Below, in pieces: positions 42,554 to 50,312 of a stretch of DNA of 55,051 nucleotides. Below the pieces are notes generated by a model. It made no database searches, was not told the origin of the DNA, and was given only the letters and a program-made list of their open reading frames with translations. Every line of letters begins with the position of its first letter. The stretch's first letter is position 1. The translations under genes and the position numbers were made by a program. This DNA comes from Chryseobacterium gleum (GTDB lineage Bacteria; Bacteroidota; Bacteroidia; Flavobacteriales_D; Crocinitomicaceae): the NCBI GenBank assembly GCA_945897565.1, contig CAMDFN010000015.1, forward strand, positions 1-55,051. The letters run 5' to 3'.

Positions 42554-44026
42554 TTATTTTTCTTTAGGTAAATAATAGAGGATCACGCGCGCATCTTGGG
42601 TGAGGTAGGTGTTGGCTACTCTCAAGATGTCTTCTCTGGTGACTTTCAAGTAGTTTGAAAGTAAGGAATTGACCCGATTGGCATCTCCGTAGTAAACATG
42701 GTTGTCTGCCAAGTTTTCGGCAATGCCAGCAATGCTAGAATTGCTAGAGGCAATATCGTTTTCAAATTTATTGCGCACTTTCTGAAATTCTTCTTCGCTA
42801 ATGAGCGCGCTTTTGATCGCTGCAATTTGTTGATCAAATGCAGCGAGGAGGGTATCCAACGCAACTTCTTTTGGTGCAATGGCCGCCATGATGCCAATAC
42901 CGGCGTCTTCAAGGCCGTAGTTGAAAGAGAAAGCGTACTGCGCCAATTCACGTTTTTCGACAATTTCTTTATTGATGCGCGATGAACTACCACTTGAAAG
43001 CACCTCGTTCAAAAATTCAAGTGCATAAGTATCAGGATGTGTTTGCGCCGGCATTTTGTAGCCCATAAAAATTGCAGGCAACTGAATGTTGTCGTAGATG
43101 GTGTCTTTGATGAGGCCAGAAATAGCTTGGTTGTCTTTGCGCGGTCTTTCGATTTGGCAAGGCTTATTGAGATAAGTTGCCAACATCTTTTTGGCCGCAG
43201 GCGAGCTAGAGGCCATGAAATTCTTTTGGTCAAACTCGCTTTTAGCGATATTGTATCGTGCTGAAAAAGCGTCGTCGCTCAGGTTAATGAAGTCGCGGTA
43301 GAGATTGATGGCCTGGCCCTGCGGGATAGAACCAAAATATTGCGCAATCCATTTTTTAGTTGCTTCGATATTGATGTCTCCGGCAATAGACAGCGTTGCA
43401 TTGGATGGCACGTAGTACGTTTTGTAGAAGTTGACGTAGTCTTCTTCTTGTGCTGCATCTAGGTGCTCCATACTGCCAATTGGCGCCCAATTATATGGAT
43501 GCGTAGCAAAAACACGCTTGAAAATTTCTGTAAAGAAAGAACCATAAGGTTGGTTGTCTACGCGCTGTCTTTTTTCTTCCTTGACAACGCTGCGTTGTGT
43601 TTCAATGCCTTTGATATCTACTTTGGCATGCAGCATGCGCTCGCTTTCCAACCAAAGACCTAATTCAAGTTGGTTGGAAGGCAACACTTCATAATAATAA
43701 GTGCGGTCTTGGGACGTATTGGCATTGAGCGTACCACCGTTTTTTTCGACGAGTTCGCTGTATTCTCCGCGGCCGATATTGGCAGAGCCCTCAAATAATA
43801 AGTGCTCAAAAAAGTGTGCAAAACCAGTGCGATCTGGGTTTTCGTTTTTAGACCCTACGTGGTAGAGTACAGAGACGGCCACAATTGGCGTGGCGTGTTC
43901 TTCATGCAAAATGACATGCAGCCCGTTTGGGAGGTCATATGCTTCATAGGTGATTTTTTGCTGCGCCCAAAAAGAGGTGCTTCCAAGCAAAAAAAGACCG
44001 CTAAAAATAGTTTTTTTCATAGTCAA
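42554..44026 (-). CDS. M16-family zinc metallopeptidase, active-type subunit
   Basis: The 490-residue protein (ATG at 44026, or Met3 at 44020) has a signal peptide (MKKTIFSGLFLLGSTSFWAQ). The zinc site is intact: HFFEH at residues 71-75 and the distal Glu near 151 in VVKEEKRQ. Other family landmarks are SKNENPDRTGFAHFFEHLLF, NGGTLNANTSQDRTYYYE, HPYNWAPIGSMEHLDAAQEE and SSGSSSRINKEIVEKRELAQYAF. The protein is predicted to be periplasmic and to degrade peptides together with the inactive-type M16 protein encoded 5 bases downstream. A TATCTTCG sequence upstream (44041-44048) may be the promoter. Confidence 0.93.
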   Translation of the reverse strand: MTMKKTIFSGLFLLGSTSFWAQQKITYEAYDLPNGLHVILHEEHATPIVAVSVLYHVGSKNENPDRTGFAHFFEHLLFEGSANIGRGEYSELVEKNGGTLNANTSQDRTYYYEVLPSNQLELGLWLESERMLHAKVDIKGIETQRSVVKEEKRQRVDNQPYGSFFTEIFKRVFATHPYNWAPIGSMEHLDAAQEEDYVNFYKTYYVPSNATLSIAGDINIEATKKWIAQYFGSIPQGQAINLYRDFINLSDDAFSARYNIAKSEFDQKNFMASSSPAAKKMLATYLNKPCQIERPRKDNQAISGLIKDTIYDNIQLPAIFMGYKMPAQTHPDTYALEFLNEVLSSGSSSRINKEIVEKRELAQYAFSFNYGLEDAGIGIMAAIAPKEVALDTLLAAFDQQIAAIKSALISEEEFQKVRNKFENDIASSNSSIAGIAENLADNHVYYGDANRVNSLLSNYLKVTREDILRVANTYLTQDARVILYYLPKEK

Positions 44027-44070
44027 TTGGATAAGCGCTACGAAGATACATTTATTGGTCTAAATTTTGA

Positions 44071-44078
44071 TAACTTTG
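44071..44078 (+). promoter_or_regulatory. -7 element 4 bases from ATG of the repeat protein
   Basis: TAACTTTG, GACA, ATG. It is an exact TAnnTTTG match with the same 4-base spacing as at dnaB and dnaX, which suggests a leaderless transcript. Confidence 0.5.
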
Positions 44079-44082
44079 GACA

Positions 44083-45174
44083 ATGTCGTTTAAAAGAATT
44101 GCCCAGTTTCTTTTCGCATTATTGTTTGCGCTCTCCTCTTGGGCGCAAGGAATCGTACCCACCCTAGACTTCAATAACTATTTTGTTTCTTTCCAAGATG
44201 GTTTTTTCAGACCCATTGAAATTCAACCAATAGTGAGTTACAAAGCAGGCGACGAAATCGTAGCGTACATCGATACCCGGGGTAACCTCAAAATTTACGA
44301 TGGCAAAGAGCGCATAGACGTCACCACCCTCAACGTCGATTATCAAGTATCAGACCATCTCATGGCTTATCGCATTGCACAAGGTGTGCGCATGTGGGAT
44401 GCCGGCAAATTTACCGTGCTCACCAACTTTGGCCGAGAATTCGTCGTCAAAGATAGCCTGATCGTATTTGAAGACATCCGCTACCAAGCCCTCAATGTTT
44501 ATTGGAACCAAAAAGTAGAAAGTTTGGTCACCATTACAAACGGGCTTTCCATGAATGCAAGCGTCGGCGAAAACTTAGTGGTCTACAAAGACAACAGCAA
44601 TACTTATTTTGTGTATTGGCATGGTCAGAAGTTTGAAATCGGTACCTACAACGAGGAAGTATTAGATTTTCAACTCGGCACCGATGTCATGTGTTTCAAA
44701 GACCCATATACGCAATCTTTCTACGTGTTTGATCAAGGTAATTTTGTTGAGTCAGAATCTTTTCCGATCAAAAAATACAAGGCTGGCCGGGGTTTTGTGG
44801 TCTATGAAGACATGAACGGCAATCTTTGGCACTATCAAAATGGTCAAAAAACAGCGCTCTCTAATTTTTCTTCAGAACTCTGGGATGTCAAAGACGACAT
44901 CTGTGTCTGGATGGAAAACTCTTACTTTTTTGCTTACACCAACGGTCAGCGCATCCAAGTAGCTACCTACCAACCACAAGCCTATATACTCAAAAATAAC
45001 GTTTTGGTTTATCGCAATATTATTGGCGGCGTGAGTGCACTTGTCGATGGCGTATTGCACGACATCACCAACTTCCCGCAGGCCGATTTTGAAATCTACG
45101 GCAACAAAGTCTTGGTCAAGTTACCCAACCAAACCTCTATTGTTTTCATGAATGGTAAATGCTATGCCAATTAA
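44083..45174 (+). CDS. Exported repeat protein, probably a beta-propeller, function unknown
   Basis: The 363-residue protein has a signal peptide (SFKRIAQFLFALLFALSSWAQ). The rest consists of repeated units of about 45 residues with the theme: hydrophobic strand, Val-x-Tyr-x-Asp, aromatic strand, Gly turn (IVAYIDTRGNLKIYDGKER, LVVYKDNSNTYFVYWHGQ, FVVYEDMNGNLWHYQNGQ, LVYRNIIGGVSALVDG). This is what one expects of a six- or seven-bladed propeller. No catalytic motif or sorting domain is seen, so it is probably periplasmic or outer-membrane associated. I recognise it only as a Flavobacteriales-type hypothetical. It overlaps the NlpC/P60 gene by 11 bases and is likely to be coexpressed with it. 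Confidence 0.75.
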   Translation: MSFKRIAQFLFALLFALSSWAQGIVPTLDFNNYFVSFQDGFFRPIEIQPIVSYKAGDEIVAYIDTRGNLKIYDGKERIDVTTLNVDYQVSDHLMAYRIAQGVRMWDAGKFTVLTNFGREFVVKDSLIVFEDIRYQALNVYWNQKVESLVTITNGLSMNASVGENLVVYKDNSNTYFVYWHGQKFEIGTYNEEVLDFQLGTDVMCFKDPYTQSFYVFDQGNFVESESFPIKKYKAGRGFVVYEDMNGNLWHYQNGQKTALSNFSSELWDVKDDICVWMENSYFFAYTNGQRIQVATYQPQAYILKNNVLVYRNIIGGVSALVDGVLHDITNFPQADFEIYGNKVLVKLPNQTSIVFMNGKCYAN

Positions 45175-45868
45175 AAAGGTTATCCTCTTTACTTTCATAT
45201 TTTTCGGGTCTTATTCTGGTATTTTGGCGCAAAAATCAATAGCGCAAAAATTAGATTTGTTGATGGCTCAAGGGCATTTTAAAATGGTTTATCGCAAAGC
45301 AGGTAGGTTATTGATGGATCCGGCCTTTGACCAAAGTGAACTCCCCGCCAAATACCGCCAGTTAGCCGCTCAAGAACTCGCCAAAAATCCAAATTGGGCC
45401 AAGCGCCATGCTTCAGCGTTGGAGTGGATGCCGAGGGCAACAGAAAATACTGCAGTAAATTCGGGAATGAACAAAGGAGCACAAAGTGCAATGAAGACAC
45501 AAAAACTACTTTATGAAGCGCAAAAACACATAGGAGTTCCTTATAAAGAAGCCGGAACGGATCCTACAGGTTTTGATTGTAGCGGCTTTACTTGTTATGT
45601 TTTTGAGGCCAATGGCGTTAGTTTACCGCGCCGTGCTGCAGATCAATATGCTTATTGTCAAAAGATAGCTCCCGACGAAGCGCAAGCAGGTGATTTAGTC
45701 TTCTTTTCGAATGGCACGCAAGTCAATCATGTAGGCATTTTGATCTCTGAAAAAGGCGCGCTCAAACAAATGATTCACGCGAGTTCCTCGATTGGTATTT
45801 CGGTTGTCGAGCTAGAAACCTCTGCCTACTGGCAGCCAAAGATTGCGGGCTACGGCCGCATCAAATAA
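45164..45868 (+). CDS. NlpC/P60 family peptidoglycan hydrolase
   Basis: From ATG 45164 the protein has 234 residues; an ATG at 45152 adds four residues. It has a signal peptide (MPIKKVILFTFIFFGSYSGILAQ), a helical linker, and a C-terminal NlpC/P60 domain (about 115-232) with catalytic Cys139 in FDCSGFTCYVF, His189 in VNHVGIL and His205 in MIHASSSIG. The domain cleaves peptide bonds such as gamma-D-Glu-mDAP in the wall. The SLPRRAADQY and AGDLVFF segments are also typical. It overlaps the upstream repeat protein gene by 11 bases, and its end overlaps the converging membrane protein gene by 19 bases. Confidence 0.92.
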   Translation: MPIKKVILFTFIFFGSYSGILAQKSIAQKLDLLMAQGHFKMVYRKAGRLLMDPAFDQSELPAKYRQLAAQELAKNPNWAKRHASALEWMPRATENTAVNSGMNKGAQSAMKTQKLLYEAQKHIGVPYKEAGTDPTGFDCSGFTCYVFEANGVSLPRRAADQYAYCQKIAPDEAQAGDLVFFSNGTQVNHVGILISEKGALKQMIHASSSIGISVVELETSAYWQPKIAGYGRIK

Positions 45869-46371
45869 TAGAAATACAAAAGGAGGGCGGCGAGCTCAAA
45901 ACAAATGCCGGGCAACAAAAAGTCGGCGTGTGCAAGTACACCCATGAGGATGTAAAAAACCGCCGAGATCACCAAAAGCAGCTTGCTCTGTTTTTGAAAT
46001 GCTGCAGCCTTCCCTTGCTTCTTTTGCACTTCTATGGCATTTGCTTTTGCAAAAAGCAAGACAAGAGTCGCTAAAAGAAATCCGAGTAGCAACAATAACA
46101 AATTCGGGGCGTGCGGATCTTGAAAATTAAACACCAAAAAGTACAACGCGGTGTGCAAAATGAGCAGCCCGATTTGTATGCGCACAAAAACAGCGGGTTG
46201 AGCGGGTGTGAGTTTGGCCAGGTAACTAATAACCGCTAAGAAAGGGAATAAAAAGAGTTGCGTGCCCCAACCGAGGATATCCCAGTTAAATACATTCCAG
46301 ATACTGAATAAGCTCAGCAAGCCAAAACTAATGGCGAGTGCCGAAAATATTTGTGTTTGCTTGATTTTCAT
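45850..46371 (-). CDS. Multi-pass membrane protein, function unknown
   Basis: The 173-residue protein has five or six hydrophobic helices (about 9-29, 36-52, 64-82, 88-108, 128-145, 150-170) with a short basic loop (KANAIEVQKKQGKAAAFQKQ). I do not recognise a family; the layout resembles small YhhN- or DUF-type membrane proteins, but no defining motif is visible. Its ATG overlaps the stop of the ureohydrolase gene by 4 bases, so it is the last gene of the phosphoribosyltransferase-murQ-ureohydrolase operon. The 3' end overlaps the converging NlpC gene. Confidence 0.7.
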   Translation of the reverse strand: MKIKQTQIFSALAISFGLLSLFSIWNVFNWDILGWGTQLFLFPFLAVISYLAKLTPAQPAVFVRIQIGLLILHTALYFLVFNFQDPHAPNLLLLLLGFLLATLVLLFAKANAIEVQKKQGKAAAFQKQSKLLLVISAVFYILMGVLAHADFLLPGICFELAALLLYFYYLMRP

Positions 46372-47411
46372 ATGTGTTGTCTGCGGCTAAGTTCTGTGGC
46401 ACACACCAAATGCCAAAGGGCACGCGCCCCCACGTTGGCATCCCAATCGCCCTCGGGGCCAGGGGCTACTTCATTGAGGTCAAAGCCTATAATTTCTCTG
46501 CCAGTGCGCACTACTTCAAAGAGGAGAAAAGCAATTTGCTGTAGTTCAAAGCCACCGGCAACGGGTGTACCCGTGTGCGGACACAAACTTGGTAGCAGCC
46601 CGTCGATGTCAAATGATACGTAGACTTTTTGAGGTAAAGTAGCGATAATTTGTTGCACTTGGTCAGCCCAAGTGCGGCCTGCATATTGCTCATTTTTAAG
46701 ATCCCAATCGTAGAAAGTAGTGACTCTTGGATCGTTTTTGGCAAGTTCAATTTCTCTTTCGGATACATCTCTGATGCCTACCTGCGTGAGTTTTTGGAGA
46801 TTTTTGAGCGCTTTGAGGGCATTGAACATAATGCTTGCATGAGACTGCTCAAAACCTTCGTAGGCGTCGCGTAAGTCGGCATGCGCATCGATTTGAAGAA
46901 TGCCAAAGCCATCATAATGTGCGTCTAAGGCCTCAAGCAAGCCAAGTGGTGTAGAGTGTTCGCCACCTAATACACACGGCATTTTGCCGTCCTTGAGTAA
47001 GGAGAGGCAACGCTCTTTGAGATTGTCGCGCAGTGCTTGATGCGCTTCATTGATTTCTTCAAGTGTGGAACTGTAGCGCATTTGTGCCTTTTCTTCACCA
47101 ACTTCTTCTAAATAAGAAATATACTCGGTTCCTTTTTCACACAAGCGGGCATTGATGTCGAACCATTCAGCTGAAACCAGCGACATATAAATTTTAGTTT
47201 CGTATGCGCGCTCGAGTTCGGGATGGTAGAAATCTAGCTGGGTAGAAGCATCTAAAATCGCTTGCGGGCCCTTGCTAGTGCCTTTGCCGTAAGAAGCCGT
47301 GGCATCCCATGGCACGGGGATAAGCACAATGTTTGCTTCTTCTTCGCTATAAGGGAAGCCAAAAATGTTGCCGTTGGCGATACCTACGCCATTAGGATCA
47401 AATGTGCTCAT
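46368..47411 (-). CDS. Agmatinase/arginase family ureohydrolase
   Basis: From ATG 47411 the protein has 347 residues; an upstream ATG at 47465 would add 18 residues within murQ. Manganese-site motifs of ureohydrolases are present: LGGEHSTPLG, QIDAHADLRDAYEG and VSFDIDGLLPSLCPHTGTPVAGG. The start (FDPNGVGIANGNIFGFP, IPVPWDATASYGKGTSKGP) matches the Bacteroidota agmatinase-family group that is usually found with arginine decarboxylase and spermidine genes. The second motif reads DGLLPS where arginases have DGLDPA, so the metal-binding Asp there is replaced by Leu; the substrate (agmatine, arginine or formimidoylglutamate) is not certain. It overlaps the murQ end by 14 bases. Confidence 0.85.
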   Translation of the reverse strand: MSTFDPNGVGIANGNIFGFPYSEEEANIVLIPVPWDATASYGKGTSKGPQAILDASTQLDFYHPELERAYETKIYMSLVSAEWFDINARLCEKGTEYISYLEEVGEEKAQMRYSSTLEEINEAHQALRDNLKERCLSLLKDGKMPCVLGGEHSTPLGLLEALDAHYDGFGILQIDAHADLRDAYEGFEQSHASIMFNALKALKNLQKLTQVGIRDVSEREIELAKNDPRVTTFYDWDLKNEQYAGRTWADQVQQIIATLPQKVYVSFDIDGLLPSLCPHTGTPVAGGFELQQIAFLLFEVVRTGREIIGFDLNEVAPGPEGDWDANVGARALWHLVCATELSRRQHI

Positions 47412-48225
47412 TGTTGTGTTGATTTTGATAAGCATCGACTGCCTTGCGCACAGAACCGTGTGCAAGAAGCCACTGCTGCGCTACTTCGTGTTCAATATTT
47501 AATTCTGCAGCTACCATTTTGGCGCCGCGGTCTACTAGTTTTTCATTGGAAAGTTGCATGTCTACCATGCGGTTGCCCTTGACATGCCCAAGTTTGATCA
47601 TTAAACTTGTAGAAATCATATTCAAGACCAATTTTTGGGCGGTGCCAGATTTCATTCTGGTGCTGCCGGTGATAAATTCAGGCCCCACAACAGGTGTGAG
47701 GGCGTGTTGGGCAAGCGCAGCAAGCGGTGAGCCCGGGTTGCAAGAAATACCTGCCGTAAGCAAGCCGCTTTCGTTGGCTATTTTGATGGCGCCCAAAACG
47801 TAGGGCGTGGTGCCGGATGCGGCAATGCCAACAATGGTGTCGAGTGGGGTGGGCTGGTGTTCGAGGATATCTTTCCAGCCTTGTTGGGTGTCGTCTTCGG
47901 CAAATTCGACGGCTTTGCGAATGGCGCTATCGCCACCAGCAATGAGGCCAATAACGCGGCCGTGGGCAACGCCGAAGGTGGGCGGGCATTCGCTGGCATC
48001 TACGATGCCCAAGCGGCCGCTGGTTCCGGCACCAATGTAAATGAGTCTGCCGCCTTTTTGCATGCGTTCAAAACAGCAATCAATAAATGCCTCGAGTTCA
48101 TTTGAGATTCGAGCAATAGCAAGCGGCACAAGTTGGTCTTGTGCATTCATGCCCTCAAGGAGCGCTTTGGTGCTCAACTGCTCGAGGTCGTTATAGACAG
48201 AGCTCGCTTCTGTGATTTTTTCCAT
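47398..48225 (-). CDS. murQ: N-acetylmuramic acid 6-phosphate etherase
   Basis: The 275-residue protein has a SIS fold with YIGAGTSGRLGIVDASECPPTFG near residue 60, then GLIAGGDSAIRKAVEFAEDD, VGIAASGTTPYVLGAI, SCNPGSPLA, and EFITGSTRMKSGTAQKLVLNM. These are the defining MurQ blocks. The enzyme removes D-lactate from MurNAc-6-phosphate to give GlcNAc-6-phosphate in cell-wall recycling. The family average is about 300 residues; this one is slightly short at the C-terminus, which is normal for Bacteroidota. Its start codon overlaps the stop of the phosphoribosyltransferase gene by one base. Confidence 0.95.
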   Translation of the reverse strand: MEKITEASSVYNDLEQLSTKALLEGMNAQDQLVPLAIARISNELEAFIDCCFERMQKGGRLIYIGAGTSGRLGIVDASECPPTFGVAHGRVIGLIAGGDSAIRKAVEFAEDDTQQGWKDILEHQPTPLDTIVGIAASGTTPYVLGAIKIANESGLLTAGISCNPGSPLAALAQHALTPVVGPEFITGSTRMKSGTAQKLVLNMISTSLMIKLGHVKGNRMVDMQLSNEKLVDRGAKMVAAELNIEHEVAQQWLLAHGSVRKAVDAYQNQHNNEHI

Positions 48226-48719
48226 TAGTATAAGAATACTTTGGCGTCGGAGGGGCTGAGGTCAACCTCGACATGGTTTTTGAGGGTAGTGGAGAGGCTG
48301 AGCCCCGCAAAATCTGTTTTGATGGGGTAGCGCCTGTGCTGGCGGTCAATAAGTGCAACTGTTTTGATTGCTTTGGTGGCTTGCTCTAGAAATTTGAGCA
48401 GCGCGTATTGCATGGTTTTACCGCTATTCACGACGTCGTCTATCAATACGATATAAGAATTCTTTAAATCTTTCTGATCGATAGAAAATGTGATTGGCTC
48501 ACTCCAAGGCTCGTCTTTGTTGAGTTTGATTTCAAAGCACACAACTTGGAGTGCGCTGTTTTGCGCAATGACCTCTGCGAGCAATTTTGCCAAAACAAAG
48601 CCGTTTCCGACAATGCCGCCTAGGTAAATGACTTCTTGGTCAAACGCAACTTCGATGAGCTGATGGCCCAAGCGCGTTATTTTTTGCTGAATTTGCTGCT
48701 GATTGAGTATGGTTTGCAT
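48225..48719 (-). CDS. Phosphoribosyltransferase family protein, PyrR-like
   Basis: From ATG 48719 the protein has 164 residues. The PRPP-binding loop is intact (YIVLIDDVVNSGKTMQYAL), and the N-terminal region (VIYLGGIVGNGFVLAKLLAEVI) supplies the dimer/phosphate loop. The sequence resembles the PyrR-type uracil/purine phosphoribosyltransferases of Bacteroidota, but no RNA-binding assignment can be made. TATCTTTG lies exactly 4 bases before the ATG, suggesting a leaderless mRNA. An upstream ATG at 48740 would place the start before this element. It is first in the operon with murQ, the ureohydrolase and a membrane protein. Confidence 0.83.
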   Translation of the reverse strand: MQTILNQQQIQQKITRLGHQLIEVAFDQEVIYLGGIVGNGFVLAKLLAEVIAQNSALQVVCFEIKLNKDEPWSEPITFSIDQKDLKNSYIVLIDDVVNSGKTMQYALLKFLEQATKAIKTVALIDRQHRRYPIKTDFAGLSLSTTLKNHVEVDLSPSDAKVFLY

Positions 48720-48723
48720 AGAA

Positions 48724-48731
48724 CAAAGATA
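48724..48731 (-). promoter_or_regulatory. -7 element 4 bases from the phosphoribosyltransferase ATG
   Basis: The minus strand reads TATCTTTG, TTCT, ATG. It is an exact TAnnTTTG match and supports the start at 48719 and a leaderless transcript. Confidence 0.55.
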
Positions 48732-48740
48732 AGCAAACAC

Positions 48741-48772
48741 AAAAAAGGCCGCTCATACGAACGGCCTTTTTT
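48741..48772. terminator. Terminator after the riboswitch-controlled gene
   Basis: GGCCG (48747-48751) and CGGCC (48762-48766) pair, with flanking A and T runs that extend the stem. It lies 17 bases after the stop of the beta-propeller gene on the minus strand and so isolates that gene from the murQ operon. Confidence 0.88.
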
Positions 48773-48788
48773 AAGGTGCAATGAATTA

Positions 48789-50042
48789 TTAATTTTTCAG
48801 GACTCTTGACTGACCCTTTGGCGTATGGATCAAATAAATGCCGGCTTCAAAAGCGCTCAAGTCAAAAGTACTTGTTTGCCCTTCAAAAATGACTTGTCCG
48901 GTGGCATTGTAAACTTGGTAGGTGTCACCAGATGTAAAGCCTACAATTTGGAAAACGCCATTCGAGGGGTTTGGATAGACGCCAACTTGGTTGGTGAGTT
49001 CATTGAGGCCCACGCTAGAACGCACATCAAAAACGATTGTTCCTGGTGAGACACCAGCTGCAAATTGGTCAACGACATTATTGTTGTTGTCAAAAATACT
49101 TACAGATCCTGTGGAAAAGAAATCTGTTGCAGATGCGTAAAGCTGCCCGCTTACTGGTTCTTGTGCGAGGTCGTAGAAGTTGTTGGCAATGCCTGCAACG
49201 GGCCCTACAAATGCCATGTTAAGTAGGTTGTAATCGTTGAGGGTGTTTTCCATGGATATTTGATACACCAATTTGTCGTCGCGGAGCGCAGAAGTACCAC
49301 AGCCCGTTACTGCGTTTGCCAGGTTTTGGGTGTTTACCGAGCCGTTGAGGCTTACTTTAGATACAGATGCGCCGGTCCAATCTTTGTTGTTGACGGTATA
49401 GATTTCATTGTTGTACAAAAACATGTTGTCTGGGTTTTTGCCCTCTGCGCCGAGGTCGATTTCTGAACCGTACTGCAGCGTATTGAGGTTGAGCTGCCCG
49501 ATGAGCCCTTTTTCATTGCCCCACTCATAAGCGTTGTTGACGGCAATGTAAGCGATGTTGTTGAGCACCACAATATTTTGAGTTGCCCACTGAGGGCCAT
49601 TGTTGGTATCGAGTGCAGCAATCAGTTGCAGCGTGTTTTTGTCAAATACTTGCAAGTAAGAATCGAAAGTTTGGAGGTATTCGCCGCGCGTGGCGATGAG
49701 CTTGTTGTCTGAGATAGCAAGGTTGCGTACGCCAGGAAGGTTGATACTGCCAACTAATTGATGCGTATTGAGGTTGTATTTGAAAATTTTGGTGTCGGCA
49801 GCTACAAAGTAAAAATCGCCGTCAATGATGACATCAGAGCTAAAGCGCTGGCCATCTAAGGTGTCTACAACAACATATGCTTGGGTTTGGGGGTTGTACG
49901 AACCAATGGTGGCGGGCTCGATGATGGCATTGGTTTGAAAGTCAAAAAAACCTTCGTTGGCGATGAGTACTTGGTGCACGTATTGTTGTGCATAAAGCGT
50001 TGCACTGGTGAGTGCTGCAAAAAATAAAAATCCTTTTTTCAT
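48789..50042 (-). CDS. Secreted YncE/DUF5074-like beta-propeller with T9SS sorting domain, riboswitch-controlled
   Basis: The 417-residue protein has a signal peptide (MKKGFLFFAALTSATLYAQ), then a seven-bladed-type propeller at about 20-335: HQVLIANEGFFDFQTNAI, SYNPQTQAYVVVDT, SSDVIIDGDFYFVAADTKIFKYN, VRNLAISDNKLIATRGEY, VLNNIAYIAVNNAYEWGNEKG, DNMFLYNNEIYTVNNKDW. This is the YncE/DUF5074 pattern to which BtuG-type vitamin B12-binding surface proteins belong. The last 75 residues are a T9SS type A domain (VGVYPNPSNGVFQIVG, LSAFEAGIYLIHT). There is no lipobox. A cobalamin riboswitch precedes it and a terminator follows, so it is a single-gene unit repressed by B12. B12 capture is an inference; no BtuB is adjacent. 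Confidence 0.85.
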   Translation of the reverse strand: MKKGFLFFAALTSATLYAQQYVHQVLIANEGFFDFQTNAIIEPATIGSYNPQTQAYVVVDTLDGQRFSSDVIIDGDFYFVAADTKIFKYNLNTHQLVGSINLPGVRNLAISDNKLIATRGEYLQTFDSYLQVFDKNTLQLIAALDTNNGPQWATQNIVVLNNIAYIAVNNAYEWGNEKGLIGQLNLNTLQYGSEIDLGAEGKNPDNMFLYNNEIYTVNNKDWTGASVSKVSLNGSVNTQNLANAVTGCGTSALRDDKLVYQISMENTLNDYNLLNMAFVGPVAGIANNFYDLAQEPVSGQLYASATDFFSTGSVSIFDNNNNVVDQFAAGVSPGTIVFDVRSSVGLNELTNQVGVYPNPSNGVFQIVGFTSGDTYQVYNATGQVIFEGQTSTFDLSAFEAGIYLIHTPKGQSRVLKN

Positions 50043-50079
50043 GTGTTGAAATTTAAAAAAAAATTAAACAAGGACACGG

Positions 50080-50124
50080 AAAAAAGTGGAGCGGCAAGGG
50101 TATATGATACCATTGGCGATGCCG
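50080..50124 (-). promoter_or_regulatory. Candidate riboswitch expression platform
   Basis: On the minus strand CGGCA (complement of 50120-50124) can pair with TGCCG (complement of 50092-50096), enclosing a smaller hairpin GGTAT-CAT-ATACC (50099-50111). A run of six T follows at 50080-50085. This could be a terminator formed when cobalamin binds, or it could block translation. The pairing is modest. Confidence 0.4.
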
Positions 50125-50147
50125 ACTTTGATCTGAAGTCTTCACGC

Positions 50148-50299
50148 TGTTCGGGGGCAAGTCTTCTGGCTCATGCCTTTTGCTGCTTTACCTTCCCGCT
50201 TGCGCAGTGGCCTTATGAAAGCAACTTTTTAGACACTTACAGCTGCAGATACAGCTCCGGATTCTAACCGGATTCCTTATTAAGTCCGACAAGCGAACA
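50148..50299 (-). ncRNA. Cobalamin riboswitch aptamer
   Basis: On the minus strand, hallmark elements occur in order. The closing helix TGTTCG/CGAACA pairs 50294-50299 with 50148-50153. GGAATCCGGTTAGAATCCGG, then AGCTGTATCTGCAGCTGTAAG (50233-50275 region), match the conserved core around P3-P4. GCCACTG then CGGGAAGG (about 50193-50212) match the next conserved block. GAGCCAGAAGACTTGCC (50157-50173) is the B12 box. Adenosyl- or methyl-cobalamin binding in such RNAs normally lowers expression of the downstream gene. The downstream gene is the secreted beta-propeller at 48789-50042. Confidence 0.92.
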
Positions 50300-50312
50300 C
50301 CTCAGAACACTG

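Noticed and set aside
50043..50267. A 74-residue plus-strand ORF over the riboswitch
   Set aside because: The sequence is explained by the minus-strand cobalamin riboswitch and its expression platform; the peptide has no family features.
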